A DNA stretch of 64,000 nt from Candidatus Thiodictyon syntrophicum (GTDB taxonomy: Bacteria; Pseudomonadota; Gammaproteobacteria; Chromatiales; Chromatiaceae): contig NZ_CP020370.1 of the NCBI RefSeq assembly GCF_002813775.1, forward strand, positions 186,001 to 250,000, written 5' to 3'. Positions 1-8,984 of this stretch are shown here, piece after piece. A program made the translations under genes and the position numbers. Within the stretch, counting starts at the first letter, position 1. Every line of letters begins with the position of its first letter. The notes below the pieces were generated by a model, which saw nothing but the letters and a program-made list of their open reading frames with translations, ran no database searches and had not been told where the DNA came from.

Positions 1-604
1 AGCCGGTCGGCGACAGCGGCGTCCCGGCGCGCCCGGCGAACAGCCAATCCGCTGGCCGATAGAGGCGCCAATAGTCCCGCAACGCCTCCAGCAGGGTCGG
101 TGAGAGTGGGACCAGGCGGTCCTTCGCCCCCTTGCCCTGGGTGATCCGCAGCAGTCGGCGCTCGCCGTCGATGTCCTGCACCCGCAGGGCCAGGACTTCG
201 CTCAGGCGCAGTCCGCAGCCATAGCAGACCGTCAACATCATGCGGTAACGCGGATTGTCGCAGGCGGCCAGGATGGCGGCGACCGCGCCGCGGGTGAGCA
301 GCTCCGGGATGCGCTGCGGGCGCTTGGGTAAGGTGACCTCCAGGTCGACCGTCGGCCAGCCGAGCACCCGCAGATAGAAGAAGCGGATGCCGTTGTACAT
401 CAGCCGCACGCTGGCCGGGGCCAAACTGCGCTGCACCACCAGATGCTCGAAGTAGCGCGTGAGATCGGCGTGCTCCAGGGTGTCCGGGGAGCGCCGGGTG
501 AATTTGGCGAGGTCACGCACCGCGTCGAGATAGCTTTCGTGGGTGCGCGGCGAGAAGCCATGCATCTGCATGGCCGTGATCATCTGCTGACGCAGGGGTG
601 TCAT
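1..604 (-). CDS. Tyrosine recombinase/integrase, C-terminus beyond the left edge
   Basis: About 201 residues are visible, read leftwards from the ATG at 604-602 and still open at base 1. Residues 1-85 look like a SAM-like core-binding domain (starts MTPLRQQMITAM; HESYLDAVRDLAKF). The catalytic domain follows, with the box I arginine in GCGLRLSEVLAL near residue 131 and the beta-strand lysine in QGKGAKDRLVPL. The HxxR motif and the tyrosine nucleophile would lie outside the window, so activity cannot be judged. Recombinases with this type of N-terminus are often found beside IS91-like transposases. Whether one lies further left is unknown. The family call is firm; the mobile-element link is inference. 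Confidence 0.85.
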   Translation of the reverse strand, partial: MTPLRQQMITAMQMHGFSPRTHESYLDAVRDLAKFTRRSPDTLEHADLTRYFEHLVVQRSLAPASVRLMYNGIRFFYLRVLGWPTVDLEVTLPKRPQRIPELLTRGAVAAILAACDNPRYRMMLTVCYGCGLRLSEVLALRVQDIDGERRLLRITQGKGAKDRLVPLSPTLLEALRDYWRLYRPADWLFAGRAGTPLSPTG

Positions 605-935
605 CGTCTGGTTCTCGGTCAACGACCCGGAGTGGGCCGTTACGAGTGTGGACGATGGGGGACGGGGCGGGGCCGCGGGTAACCGTGGGACGGCTGGGCT
701 TATCCGCGCTTCATTCGCTATTCAATGGCGCTGCGGGATGGCCGCGGAAGGCCCCGCGGAGCGGATTAGTTCAACAGACTACTAGACAATCGCGAGGGGC
801 GAATCCCTTCCACGCCTTTACCCCGACCTTCCAGGGTGTGCCGCCTCAGTCTTGTTTCGCGCAAACCGGGGACTAAGTCTAAACGGGGGCACCTGAGTAG
901 TTATCGCCTGTGCTGCTTAACCAAGGAGTCAACCC
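605..935. other. Intergenic, 331 bp, no gene seen
   Basis: This stretch separates the recombinase start from the next small gene. Short reading frames cross it, but none shows a family motif or a Shine-Dalgarno site. A short segment near 790-825 could fold like a T-arm, but no complete tRNA can be built. The promoter for the genes at 936-1645 presumably lies near its right end. Confidence 0.5.
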
Positions 936-1130
936 ATGAGTATTAAGAATCAACAACCTACCGATCCGGACCTGCGAGGCGTGTCTGCTGCACTGCTGCG
1001 CGCCTCCGAGGCTGCGCGTCGTCTGGCACAGCAGACCGGTACCCCGTTCATTGTGCGGCAACCCGAGGCCGTGGCTGCTGAGCAGCCGCCACCGCCACAC
1101 CACCCGCCCGCCCGGCCTTCCGAGTCCTGA
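936..1130 (+). CDS. Small protein (64 aa) upstream of a UPF0175/DUF2442 pair
   Basis: The ATG at 936 follows a good Shine-Dalgarno site (AAGGAG, 11 bp upstream). The protein has a short amphipathic helix rich in Ala and Arg (SAALLRASEAARRLAQQTG) followed by the strand-like TPFIVRQ, then a low-complexity Pro/His tail. Small proteins with this 'helix then TGTP' pattern occur beside toxin-antitoxin-like genes in many proteobacteria. I do not know a function. The gene runs in the same direction as the two genes after it, 52 bp ahead of the next, so it probably shares their transcript. An antitoxin-like role is only suggested by position. Confidence 0.55.
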   Translation: MSIKNQQPTDPDLRGVSAALLRASEAARRLAQQTGTPFIVRQPEAVAAEQPPPPHHPPARPSES

Positions 1131-1182
1131 GGTCATGACCTGGTGTCAGCGGTTCCGGGGGGTAGCCAGCCAGAGGTAACCC

Positions 1183-1413
1183 ATGTCCAAGCAAATACAG
1201 ATCGCTGTACCCGATTTCGTCGACCTTGACGCCGCCGAAATGCGCTTGCTGCTGGCCGCAGCACTCTATGACCAAGGCCGACTCTCGCTTGGTCAAGGCG
1301 CCGAAATGGCGGGCCTGTCCAAACGGGCCTTCATGGAGTCGCTAGGCGGCTGCGGGGCCTCAGTGTTCAATCACTCACCTGAGGATCTCGCGCGGGACCT
1401 TGCCAATGCCTGA
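1183..1413 (+). CDS. UPF0175 family protein (antitoxin-like)
   Basis: A 76-aa protein with the UPF0175 signature: AAALYDQGRLSLGQGAEMAGLSKRAFMESL in two adjacent halves, the second being a helix-turn-helix-like segment, and a C-terminal SVFNHSPEDLARDL. Members are small DNA-binding-like proteins often paired with PIN-domain or other toxins and thought to act as antitoxins. Here no PIN gene follows; the partner position is taken by the DUF2442 gene, whose ATG at 1406 overlaps this gene's last codons by 8 bp, implying translational coupling. A likely ribosome site (AGAGGTAA) lies just upstream of 1183. Confidence 0.8.
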   Translation: MSKQIQIAVPDFVDLDAAEMRLLLAAALYDQGRLSLGQGAEMAGLSKRAFMESLGGCGASVFNHSPEDLARDLANA

Positions 1414-1645
1414 TGTGGTTGCTGTGATCCCCGAGCCGGGCCACTCGTTGCGCCTGACCTTCGCGAACGGCGAATGCCGCCGCTTCGACATGACCCCCTA
1501 TCTCGGCTATCCGGTCTTCCAACGCCTGCGCAACCCCGGGTTTTTCGGCCTGGCGCGGGTGGACTACGGCACCGTGACCTGGCCTGGCGAGATCGATATC
1601 GCCCCTGAGACCCTCTATGTCGAGGGGGTGCCGGAATACCCGTGA
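1406..1645 (+). CDS. DUF2442 domain-containing protein
   Basis: A 79-aa protein starting MPDVVAVIPEPG. It shows the DUF2442 pattern: LRLTFANGECRRFDM, then PYLGYPVFQRL, then VDYGTVTWPGEIDIAPETLY near the C-terminus. The family is small, beta-rich and frequently encoded next to antitoxin-like genes, but its biochemical role is unknown. A TTG six bases upstream is also in frame; the ATG is preferred because the homologous region begins there. It overlaps the UPF0175 gene and is therefore probably co-translated with it. Nothing indicates damage. Confidence 0.82.
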   Translation: MPDVVAVIPEPGHSLRLTFANGECRRFDMTPYLGYPVFQRLRNPGFFGLARVDYGTVTWPGEIDIAPETLYVEGVPEYP

Positions 1646-2333
1646 AAGTGACATGGTCCAGTGGCTTCGCGACAGTCAATATCGCCATGAAAGGGAGCAC
1701 GAGCCTCCCGGTACGGTAAGGGGTGTTCGGTCGCCTTACCACGGCGCAAGTTTCTGGATCGTCCGATTACGCTGATCCGGCAGCCGGTCCGGAAGCTGAC
1801 TGGTCGCGAGGTCGCTGGTCCGCACAGCGGACCCTACAGGCGCGGAGCCAGGCCGCAAGGGTTCGTGGTGCGGACCGATCGCCGCTCAGTTGGGCTCTCT
1901 GTTGCGCCCTTCTTGGGGCGGTTGCTTGGTGCTTGCGCGTCGGAAAAACGAAAAAACCGCCCGAAGGCTGCTTTTTCTCCCTAAGCCAGACGCGAAGCCG
2001 CGTGCGACAAAGGGTGGATCAGTGATCAAGATGCGGCGCTGACCGGCGGAGCGCAACCAGCGTTCCACTGCCATTGGGTTAGGCTGCACTCGCTGACCGC
2101 GTTCCCTGCGCCAGGAGTCCAAGGCTTCAGCCTTGGCGCGCTCCAAGGCTGAAGCCTTGGACTCCTGGCGCTTGGGCGGCGCCTAACTTAATGGCAGTGA
2201 ACCAGCGCTCCGCCGGGCATCTGGGAGCGCCCCACCCCAGTGCGGCGCGATCTCGCGAGCGACTGCGGCCTTGCGTGTTGTGGATAGGCCGCGCCGCACT
2301 GGGGTGCGGCGCTCCCAGGGGCCGGACTGATGA
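1646..2333. other. Intergenic, 688 bp, repeat-rich, no gene supported
   Basis: The frames here have no recognisable motifs. The segment contains a GGTCCGCACAGCGGACC-type repeat near 1817-1840 and a long perfect palindrome at 2108-2171 (listed separately). A shorter imperfect inverted pair (GGGAGCGCCCCACCCCAGTG near 2222 against CACTGGGGTGCGGCGCTCCC near 2297) flanks about 55 bp. Confidence 0.5.
2108..2171. repeat. Long perfect palindrome, CCAAGGCTTCAGCCTTGG repeat family
   Basis: Two arms of about 29 bp (2108-2136 and 2143-2171) are perfect inverted copies of each other around a 6-bp centre. Each arm itself contains the smaller palindrome CCAAGGCTTCAGCCTTGG, so the element could fold as one long hairpin or as two short ones. 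Related half-copies lie at 6826-6853, 15821-15840, 30562-30624 and 63111-63137, always between genes. This looks like a REP/MITE-type dispersed repeat. Confidence 0.85.
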
Positions 2334-2795
2334 TCAAGGCCCTTCCTGGGGGGCGTGCTTTGCGAGCCAACTGTCCAGCGCATTGGCGAAGGCCTGCCGA
2401 TCGCGCGGACCCAAAGGCGGCGGGCCGCCGGTATCGATGCCGCTGCCGCGCAGCGTGTCCATGAAGTCGCGCATGGTGAGACGCTCGCGGATGTTGTCCG
2501 GGGTGTAGCGCTCGCCGCGGGGGTTGAGTGCGTGACCGCCCTTGGCGATGACCTCGGCGGCCAGCGGGATGTCGGCGGTGATGACCAGATCGCCGGGGGC
2601 GAGCAGGCGCACGATTTCGTTGTCGGCGACGTCGAAGCCGGGGGCGACGCGGATGCTGCGGATGAGTCGTGAGGGGGGCGTGGGGATGGGCTGGTTGGCG
2701 ACCAGGGTCAGCGGGAGGCCGACCCGTTCCGCGGCACGGAACAGGATGTCCTTGATGACCTTGGGACAGGCGTCGGCGTCGACCCAGATCTGCAT
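2334..2795 (-). CDS. yaiI: YaiI/YqxD family protein (UPF0178)
   Basis: A 153-aa protein beginning [18 protein letters not shown]. This is the hallmark UPF0178 N-terminus, in which the acidic DADACP motif resembles a PIN-like metal site. Other family blocks are [26 protein letters not shown], split around ADIPLA, and the C-terminal LDSWLAKHA. The length is normal for the family (about 150 aa). Function is unproven; a NYN/PIN-like nuclease fold is proposed for relatives. It lies 54 bp downstream of glgB on the same strand with a 20-bp palindrome between them, so it may or may not be read through from glgB. Confidence 0.9.
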   Translation of the reverse strand: MQIWVDADACPKVIKDILFRAAERVGLPLTLVANQPIPTPPSRLIRSIRVAPGFDVADNEIVRLLAPGDLVITADIPLAAEVIAKGGHALNPRGERYTPDNIRERLTMRDFMDTLRGSGIDTGGPPPLGPRDRQAFANALDSWLAKHAPQEGP

Positions 2796-2810
2796 GACGG
2801 CGGTGCTGCC

Positions 2811-2830
2811 CGGGCCCCGCGCGGGGCCCG
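2811..2830. terminator. GC palindrome between glgB and yaiI
   Basis: A perfect 20-bp palindrome (CGGGCCCCGC followed by its complement) sits in the 54-bp gap after the glgB stop. No T-tract follows on either strand, so it is at best a weak pause or attenuation structure rather than a standard intrinsic terminator. Confidence 0.35.
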
Positions 2831-2849
2831 GTCGTTGCGGCTGCGGCGG

Positions 2850-5174
2850 CTACTCGTCTTCCGCGGTGGCTGGTGCGATCACGGCCGCCGACGCGAGGGG
2901 GCCGGCATCGACATCCAGTGTGTCCAGGTCCGCGGGCGGCGCGTCCGTGCCCGCGCCCTTGACGGGCGGCAATTCGTCGCGGTGTGACTCGTGGACCAGT
3001 ATCAGTCCGCCGAGCGGGGGCAGGGCGATGGGGATGGAGTGGGGGCGGCCCATCCAGCTCACGTCCTCGGAGCGGACCCCGCCCTGGTTGCCGACGTTGC
3101 TGCCGCCGTAGAACTCGGCGTCGGAGTTGAGCGCCTCGCGCCAGAAGCCGGCCTTGGGGACGCCGATGCGGTAGTTGTTGCGCGGGACCGGGGTGAAGTT
3201 GAAGACGGCGACGACCAGGCGCCCGCCGGCCTTGTCCTTGCGGACATAGCTCAAGACGGACTGGGATGAGTCGTGGCAGTCGATCCACTCGAACCCGGAC
3301 CCCTCGAAGTCCACCTCGTGCAGCGCCGGCTGTTCACGGTAGAGCCGGTTCAGATCCGAGACGATCTGCTTGATCCCCTGGTGCTGGGGGCGCTCCAGCA
3401 GTTCCCAGTCCAGGGCCTCGTTGAAATCCCATTCCTGGCCCTGGCCGAATTCGCACCCCTGGAACAGGAGCTTCTTGCCGGGGTAGCTGAACATGAAGGT
3501 GTAGAGCAGGCGCAGGCTCGCGAAGCGCTGCCAGGGGTCGCCGGGCATCTTGTCCAGCATGGACTTTTTGCCGTGCACCACCTCGTCGTGGGAAAAGGGC
3601 AGGACGAAGTTTTCGGTGAAGGCGTAGAGCAGGCCGAAGGTCAGCAGGTCATGGTGATAGTGGCGGTAGATGGGGTCCTTCTCCATGTAGGAGAGGGTGT
3701 CGTGCATCCAGCCCATGTTCCACTTCATGCTGAAGCCCAGGCCCCCCAGGTAGGTCGGGCGCGAGACCGCCGGCCAGGCGGTGGACTCCTCGGCGATCAT
3801 CATGCTGCCCGGGTGCTGTTCATGGGTGACCATGTTCAACTGGCGGATGAAGTCCACGGCGTCCAGGTTCTCGTTGCCGCCGTATTTGTTGGGAATCCAC
3901 TCGCCGGCCTTGCGGGAATAGTCCAGATACAGCATGGAGGCGACGGCGTCCACGCGCAGCCCGTCGATGTGGAACTCGGAGAGCCAGTACAGGGCGCTGG
4001 AGAGCAGGAAGTTCTTCACTTCGTTGCGGCCGAAGTTGAAGATCAGGGTGCCCCAGTCCTTGTGCTCACCCAGGCGCGGGTCCGCGTGCTCGTAGAGGGC
4101 GGAGCCGTCGAAGCGCGCCAGGGCATAGGCGTCCTTCGGGAAGTGGGCGGGGACCCAGTCGAGCAGCACGCCGATGCCCGCCTGGTGCAGGTGATCGATG
4201 AAGAAGCGGAAATCCTCCGGGCTGCCGTGGCGGCTGGTGGGGGCGAAATAGCCGGTGCACTGGTAGCCCCAGGAGGCGTCGAGCGGGTGCTCGGTGATGG
4301 GCAGCAGTTCGACATGGGTGAAGCCCAGTTCCACGGCATAGGCCGCCAGTTGCACCGCCAACTCCCGGTAATTCATGAAGTCGCCGGCGGCGTCGCGCTG
4401 CCAGGAGCCCAGGTGGACCTCGTAGGTGGAGAAGGGCCGGCGCTGCCAGTCCGATTCAGCGCGCGCCTTCATCCAGTCGCCGTCACCCCAGTCGTAGGCG
4501 CTCGGGGCCGTGATCAGCCCGGCGGTCTCGGGGCGCTCCTGGAAGGCATTGGCGTAGGGGTCGATCTTGACATGGGCATTGCCCACGCGGTCGCGCAGTT
4601 CGTACTTGTAAAAGCCGCCCGCCCCGATGCCGGGGATGAAGAGCTCCCAGACCCCGGTGGCACCGCGGACCCGCATGGCATGGGCGCGGCCATCCCAGCG
4701 GTTGAAGTCACCCACCACGCTCACCCGGTCGGCGTTCGGCGCCCAGACGGCGAACTGGACGCCGCTGATCCCGTCCACTTCCTTCAGGTGCGAGCCCAGG
4801 AAGCGGAAGGCGTCCCAGTGCTTGCCCTCGCCGAAGAGGTGCAGATCGAAGTCGCGCAACTGGGGCGGGAAGCAGTAGGGGTCGTAGGCGGTGCCGCGGT
4901 TGCCCGCCTTGTCCTCCCAGGCCAGGCGATAGCGCTCCGGGACCAGTGCCGCATCTCCCTCCCAGGTGAAGAGGTCGGTCCCCTCGGTGCGGATCATCTG
5001 CGCCTTCGCCTCCAGGATCTCGACCCGCTCCGCCGCGGGCAGGAAGGCGCGCACCGTCACCCGGCTGCCGGTGACGTGCCGCCCCAGGACCTCGAAGGGG
5101 TCGTGGTGACGGGCCTCGACGATACGTGCGAGCGGCTCGGGCAACTTGGCGGCGGTGCTGGTGGGGGCGACCAT
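2850..5174 (-). CDS. glgB: 1,4-alpha-glucan branching enzyme
   Basis: A 774-aa GH13 enzyme that forms alpha-1,6 branches in glycogen. The N-terminal third holds the GBE N1 and CBM48 modules ([14 protein letters not shown]). The catalytic barrel shows region I DWVPAHF, region [14 protein letters not shown] with the nucleophile Asp near residue 405, region [13 protein letters not shown] with the Glu acid/base near 460, and region [12 protein letters not shown] near 528. The all-beta C-terminal domain is followed by an unusual acidic, Ala/Pro-rich tail of about 45 residues. It is divergent from glgC across a 361-bp gap, and the two make glycogen together. Start MVAPTS is supported by GGAG upstream. 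Confidence 0.97.
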   Translation of the reverse strand: MVAPTSTAAKLPEPLARIVEARHHDPFEVLGRHVTGSRVTVRAFLPAAERVEILEAKAQMIRTEGTDLFTWEGDAALVPERYRLAWEDKAGNRGTAYDPYCFPPQLRDFDLHLFGEGKHWDAFRFLGSHLKEVDGISGVQFAVWAPNADRVSVVGDFNRWDGRAHAMRVRGATGVWELFIPGIGAGGFYKYELRDRVGNAHVKIDPYANAFQERPETAGLITAPSAYDWGDGDWMKARAESDWQRRPFSTYEVHLGSWQRDAAGDFMNYRELAVQLAAYAVELGFTHVELLPITEHPLDASWGYQCTGYFAPTSRHGSPEDFRFFIDHLHQAGIGVLLDWVPAHFPKDAYALARFDGSALYEHADPRLGEHKDWGTLIFNFGRNEVKNFLLSSALYWLSEFHIDGLRVDAVASMLYLDYSRKAGEWIPNKYGGNENLDAVDFIRQLNMVTHEQHPGSMMIAEESTAWPAVSRPTYLGGLGFSMKWNMGWMHDTLSYMEKDPIYRHYHHDLLTFGLLYAFTENFVLPFSHDEVVHGKKSMLDKMPGDPWQRFASLRLLYTFMFSYPGKKLLFQGCEFGQGQEWDFNEALDWELLERPQHQGIKQIVSDLNRLYREQPALHEVDFEGSGFEWIDCHDSSQSVLSYVRKDKAGGRLVVAVFNFTPVPRNNYRIGVPKAGFWREALNSDAEFYGGSNVGNQGGVRSEDVSWMGRPHSIPIALPPLGGLILVHESHRDELPPVKGAGTDAPPADLDTLDVDAGPLASAAVIAPATAEDE

Positions 5175-5535
5175 AGGGGTTCTGTTCTCCGGGAGGGCTT
5201 GTTATGTGCGGCGGGGGCGGCCTGCGGCGTACCGCGCGGCCCCTGCGCCAGTGGTGATTCGGTGATCGCGGGTCCCGCGCCCCGCGCCCCGGGGACCTGT
5301 CGTGCGTCGGCGCGGGCCGGCGGGCGGCCGGCGCGGACGACCGGTGCGTCGCTGCGGGGGCGCCGCGCGGACGCGGGTCGGGACCGGCGCCCCGGGGGTG
5401 GGCATTCGCAACGTGTGAGAGGGTGCGCCACCGATCGGTTATGGGTTCCGTGATCCCGTCAGATGGTACCATAAGCCCACCGGCGGGCACTCCAGAACGC
5501 CCAACGCCGGACTAAAACCACCAAGAGGAGGATCC
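5175..5535. other. Divergent promoter region between glgB and glgC
   Basis: This 361-bp GC-rich gap must hold the promoters of both glycogen genes. An AGGAGG ribosome site for glgC lies at about 5525-5531 and a GGAG for glgB just right of 5174. I could not place convincing -35/-10 boxes. The stretch near 5450-5475, which is less GC-rich, is the most plausible promoter area for glgC. Confidence 0.4.
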
Positions 5536-6807
5536 ATGCCGGCATCGAACCCGCGGTTCGTCAGCCGCCTGACCCGCAACACCCTGGCCCTGATTCTGGC
5601 CGGCGGTCGCGGCTCGCGGCTCAAACACCTCACCGCCTGGCGCTCCAAGCCCGCGGTCCCCTTCGGCGGCAAGTTCCGCATCGTGGACTTTCCGCTGTCC
5701 AACTGCATCAATTCGGGCATCCGCCAGGTCGGCGTGCTCACCCAGTACAAGGCCCACTCGCTGATCCTGCACATCCAGAAGGGTTGGGGCTTCCTGCGCG
5801 GCGAGTTCGGCGAGTTCGTCGAGCTGTGGCCCGCCCAGCAGCGGGTGGTGGAGACCGCCTGGTACGCGGGGACGGCGGATGCGGTGTTCCAGAACTTAGA
5901 TATCATCCGCAACCACAACCCGGAATATATCCTGATCCTGGCCGGTGACCACATCTACAAGATGGACTACGGGACCATGATCGCCCACCATGTCGAGACC
6001 GGCGCCGACATGACGGTCGGCTGCATCGAGGTCGAGAAGGAGCGCGCCGGGGAGTTCGGCGTCATGACCGCGGACGCCGAGGGCCGGGTGCGCGGCTTCG
6101 AGGAAAAGCCCAGGGACCCGGTGACCATCCCCGACCGCCCGGACCACTGCCTGGCCTCCATGGGGATCTATGTCTTCAACCGCGGCTTCCTCTTCGAGCA
6201 GCTCATCAAGGATGCCGACACCCGCGAATCGTCCCATGATTTCGGCAAGGACATCATCCCCTCCGTCATCGACCGTTACCGCGTCATGGCCCACCCCTTC
6301 CGCGACCCGCGCAGCGGCGAGCAGGCCTATTGGCGCGATGTGGGCACCCTGGACGCCTTCTGGGAGGCCAATCTGGAGCTGATCGGCGTCACCCCGCCGC
6401 TGAATCTCTATGACGAGCAATGGCCCATCTGGACCTACCAGGAGCAGCTCCCGCCCGCCAAGTTCGTCTTCGACGACGAGGACCGGCGCGGCATGGCGGT
6501 GGACTCCATGGTCTCCGGGGGCTGCGTCATCTCCGGGTCCAAGGTGCGGCACTCGCTGCTCTTCTCCAACGTCCGGGTGAACTCCTATGCCACGGTCGAG
6601 GACTCGGTGATCCTGCCGAACGTGACCATCGGGCGCAGTTGCCGCATCCGCAATGCCATCATCGACCGCAATTGTCAGATCGCCGAGGGCAGCGTGATCG
6701 GCTTCGACAAGGCGGCGGACCGGCGCGCGGGCTATTACGTCACGGAGCAGGGCGTCACCCTGGTGGCGCCAGAGATGCTGGGGCAGGGCATCAACTTCGT
6801 CCGTTGA
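5536..6807 (+). CDS. glgC: Glucose-1-phosphate adenylyltransferase (ADP-glucose pyrophosphorylase)
   Basis: A 423-aa enzyme making ADP-glucose, the committed donor for glycogen. The N-terminal nucleotidyltransferase domain has the pyrophosphorylase loop [11 protein letters not shown], the sugar-phosphate region [19 protein letters not shown], the Asp of [10 protein letters not shown] and the FEEKP motif. The C-terminal part carries left-handed beta-helix hexapeptides ([19 protein letters not shown]). Length is typical (about 420). The ATG follows AGGAGG with good spacing. It is divergent from glgB and followed by malQ, so this is a compact glycogen synthesis and turnover locus; no glycogen synthase gene lies in the window. 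Confidence 0.97.
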   Translation: MPASNPRFVSRLTRNTLALILAGGRGSRLKHLTAWRSKPAVPFGGKFRIVDFPLSNCINSGIRQVGVLTQYKAHSLILHIQKGWGFLRGEFGEFVELWPAQQRVVETAWYAGTADAVFQNLDIIRNHNPEYILILAGDHIYKMDYGTMIAHHVETGADMTVGCIEVEKERAGEFGVMTADAEGRVRGFEEKPRDPVTIPDRPDHCLASMGIYVFNRGFLFEQLIKDADTRESSHDFGKDIIPSVIDRYRVMAHPFRDPRSGEQAYWRDVGTLDAFWEANLELIGVTPPLNLYDEQWPIWTYQEQLPPAKFVFDDEDRRGMAVDSMVSGGCVISGSKVRHSLLFSNVRVNSYATVEDSVILPNVTIGRSCRIRNAIIDRNCQIAEGSVIGFDKAADRRAGYYVTEQGVTLVAPEMLGQGINFVR

Positions 6808-6825
6808 GGCGGGCCGCGCGGGTCT

Positions 6826-6853
6826 GGGGTCCAAGGCTTGCGCCTTGGGCCCC
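6826..6853. repeat. Palindromic CCAAGGC..GCCTTGG repeat copy
   Basis: A near-perfect inverted repeat (GGGGTCCAAGGC, short centre, GCCTTGGGCCCC) lies 18 bp after the glgC stop. It belongs to the dispersed family seen at 2108-2171 and could double as a transcription pause, although no T-tract follows. Confidence 0.65.
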
Positions 6854-6954
6854 GCCGCGTCGGAGCGGTAGCCCGTGGCGCAGTTCCCGATACCAGGCTC
6901 GCAGGTCCACGAACCGGGGATGCGATCGGGCACCATTGGACAGAATCAACAGCA

Positions 6955-7024
6955 ACATGCAGGATTGACAGGATTATTGCCTTGGGGGCACCGTGATGCG
7001 CATCCTCTTGATCCTGTCTATCGC
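6955..7024. repeat. ACAGGATT-type inverted repeat upstream of malQ
   Basis: GCAGGATTGACAGGATTA at the left and ATCCTCTTGATCCTGTCTATC at the right form an imperfect inverted pair separated by about 30 bp. Units of this kind are common intergenic repeats in many bacteria. It falls between glgC and malQ, before the malQ start chosen here. Confidence 0.5.
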
Positions 7025-7088
7025 CGCCTTACCCTGGGTACTCGAGTGGTATCGGGCCCGGTGCTGCCGACACGAGGAGTGTGACCCC

Positions 7089-8585
7089 ATGACGCCGTCC
7101 GCGCTACCGCCTGCCAAGCCGCCGCAAGACCGACGCGCCGGGGTGATGCTGCACCCCAGTTCACTGCCCGGCGGCGGGGTCTGCGGGGACTTGGGCGCTG
7201 AGGCTCGCTACTTTGTCAATTTCCTGGTCGACTGCGGCCTGTCGGTCTGGCAGATGTTGCCGGTCGGTCCCACCCTGTCGGAGGGTTCGCCCTATCAGAC
7301 CAGTTCGGTCCATGCCGGCAATCCGCGCCTGATCGCCCTGGAACCCCTGCTCGCGCGCGGCTGGCTGCTCGGCCTGCCGGATTACACACTCGAAGACCCC
7401 TATCGCGCGCAGTCGACGGCCTTGGGCCACGCCTTCGCCGGATTCCAGGCCCACGCGGCGGCGCAGGAACGCGCGGCGCTGGACGCCTTCAGCGCCGAGC
7501 ATGGCTATTGGCTCGCGGACTATGCCCTGTTTCGTGCCCTCTGGGAGGAGCAGGGGCGGCCCTGGTGGCTCTGGCCCGAGCCCCTGCGTGATCGCGACCC
7601 CGAGGCCCTGGCGGCGGCCCGCGCGCGCCTGGCGGCGGCCCTGGCGTACATCCACTTCGAGCAGTTCCTCTTCTTCAGCCAGTGGCAGGAACTGCGCGAC
7701 TATGCCAACGGGCGCGGGGTCCGGCTCTTCGGCGACCTGCCCATCTTCGTCGCCCACGACAGCGCCGAGGTCTGGGCGCGGCCCCAGGACTTCGACCTCA
7801 ACCCGGACGGGACCACCCGCACCGTGGCCGGGGTCCCGCCCGACTATTTCTCCGCCACCGGCCAGCGCTGGGGTAACCCGCTCTACGCCTGGCAGCGCAT
7901 GGAGCAGAACGGCTTTGCGTTCTGGATCGAGCGCCTGCGCACCCAACTGCGCCTGTTCGACCTGATCCGCATCGATCACTTCCGGGGCTTCGAGTCCTTC
8001 TGGGAGATCGACGGGTCCGAGCCGCTCGCGACCAATGGCCGGTGGGTCAAGGCCCCCGGTGCCGCCCTCTTCACGCGCCTGACGGAGGTCTTCGGCACCC
8101 TGCCCCTGGTCGCGGAGGACCTGGGGGTCATCACCCCTGAGGTGACCGCGCTGCGCAAGCAGTTCGGCCTGCCCGGCATGAAGGTCCTGCAATTCGCCTT
8201 CACCGGCGAGCCGGACAATCCCTATGTCCCCTTCCGCCATGAGCGTGACGCCGTGGTCTATACCGGCACCCACGACAACGACACCACGGTCGGCTGGTTC
8301 GAGTCCCAGAGCGACGGGGCCAAGGGTTACATCTATGAATTTCTCGGCCACTCGCAGGAGGCCATGCCCTGGCCCCTGATCCGCGCCGCGCTCGCCTCGC
8401 GCTGCGACCTGGCGATCCTGCCCATGCAGGACCTCCTGGCCCTGGGCAGCGAGCACCGGATGAACGTACCCGGAGTGGCCGGCTACAACTGGAGTTGGCG
8501 TTTCACCTGGCCCATGGTCCCGCCGGAAACCCCGGCGCGGATCAGGCGGCAGTTGGAGATTTATCAGCGGCTGGCGCCGGGGTAG
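7089..8585 (+). CDS. malQ: 4-alpha-glucanotransferase (amylomaltase)
   Basis: A 498-aa GH77 enzyme that disproportionates malto-oligosaccharides during glycogen breakdown. Motifs are GDLPIFVAHDSAEVW, the nucleophile Asp in LIRIDHFRGFESFWEI, the acid/base Glu in VAEDLGVIT and the stabilising Asp in GTHDNDTTVGWF. The C-terminus holds GYNWSWRF, typical of the family. An in-frame GTG at 6993 would add 32 residues, but these run through the inverted repeat just upstream and are not family-like. The ATG at 7089 has GAGGAG upstream and places the conserved RRAGVMLHPSSLPGG at the N-terminus. The gene is downstream of glgC on the same strand. Confidence 0.95.
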   Translation: MTPSALPPAKPPQDRRAGVMLHPSSLPGGGVCGDLGAEARYFVNFLVDCGLSVWQMLPVGPTLSEGSPYQTSSVHAGNPRLIALEPLLARGWLLGLPDYTLEDPYRAQSTALGHAFAGFQAHAAAQERAALDAFSAEHGYWLADYALFRALWEEQGRPWWLWPEPLRDRDPEALAAARARLAAALAYIHFEQFLFFSQWQELRDYANGRGVRLFGDLPIFVAHDSAEVWARPQDFDLNPDGTTRTVAGVPPDYFSATGQRWGNPLYAWQRMEQNGFAFWIERLRTQLRLFDLIRIDHFRGFESFWEIDGSEPLATNGRWVKAPGAALFTRLTEVFGTLPLVAEDLGVITPEVTALRKQFGLPGMKVLQFAFTGEPDNPYVPFRHERDAVVYTGTHDNDTTVGWFESQSDGAKGYIYEFLGHSQEAMPWPLIRAALASRCDLAILPMQDLLALGSEHRMNVPGVAGYNWSWRFTWPMVPPETPARIRRQLEIYQRLAPG

Positions 8586-8593
8586 GGGGCGAT

Positions 8594-8754
8594 TTAGTCC
8601 GTCGAATAGATGAATGGATTGACGAGTTCCAGCCCGCACCCCTCGAAGTCGGCCAGATTGCGTGTACCAAGCGCCATCCCGTTCGCTAGGGCGATGGCCG
8701 CAATCTCTGCGTCGCCATGACCGCCGAGACCACGTTGGTGTCGAGCAGGATCAT
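8594..8754 (-). pseudogene. PIN-domain (FitB/VapC-like) toxin, internally deleted
   Basis: The start, MILLDTNVVSA, is that of a PIN-domain ribonuclease toxin and overlaps the antitoxin stop by four bases (ATGA), the normal arrangement for such pairs. After about 12 codons the sequence jumps, with a change of frame, to what is clearly the C-terminus of the same family: GDAEIAAIALANGMALGTRN, then LADFEGCGLELVNPF, ending at the TAA at 8594-8596. About 85 codons of the central domain, including most of the acidic active site, are missing. The first frame hits a stop (TAG) soon after the junction. The toxin must be inactive. Confidence 0.85.
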
Positions 8755-8984
8755 GGTTCAAAATGAATTGGTTCGTGGGGATCCCTTGGGGGTAGCTCCA
8801 AGGTTACCCCATGGGCTGGCCCGAACAACTCACGCGCCAAGTCGCTGATTCGCTCCGGGGCCGCGACCGCGCGTTTGAGTATCCGCCGCGCCTCCTCTTC
8901 CATGGATACGCCCTGATTCTCGGCCCGCCGCCGCAGGCGTTCGTAGGTTTCGTTATCGAGTCTTCGCACGCTCAGGCTTGGCAT
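8751..8984 (-). CDS. FitA-like ribbon-helix-helix antitoxin (orphaned)
   Basis: A 77-aa protein whose N-terminus (MPSLSVRRLDNETYERLRRR) is the Arc-type ribbon-helix-helix fold of FitA/VapB antitoxins, followed by ENQGVSMEEEARRIL and a C-terminal toxin-binding tail (LARELFGPAHGVTLELPPR). It should bind its own promoter and neutralise a PIN toxin. The partner directly downstream is deleted in the middle, so this antitoxin is now unpaired at this locus. It may persist as a repressor, may protect against related toxins elsewhere, or may be on its way to loss. The frame is intact. Confidence 0.88.
   Translation of the reverse strand: MPSLSVRRLDNETYERLRRRAENQGVSMEEEARRILKRAVAAPERISDLARELFGPAHGVTLELPPRDPHEPIHFEP

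Noticed and set aside
757-830. tRNA or tmRNA 3' fragment (attachment site) near the recombinase
   Set aside because: A T-arm-like stretch can be drawn, but acceptor and anticodon arms cannot be formed, and no matching tRNA end was found.
2188-3288. 366-codon Arg/Pro-rich frame across yaiI and glgB
   Set aside because: Overlaps two real genes on the same strand in another frame; composition is typical of a shifted frame in GC-rich DNA.
3273-5453. 726-codon open frame opposite glgB
   Set aside because: It lies wholly antisense to an unmistakable branching enzyme, has Gly/Val/Ala-rich low-complexity composition and no motifs; long antisense frames are expected at this GC content.
6993-7088. 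N-terminal extension of malQ with a hydrophobic start
   Set aside because: The extension is translated from an intergenic inverted repeat, and the downstream ATG has a better ribosome site.
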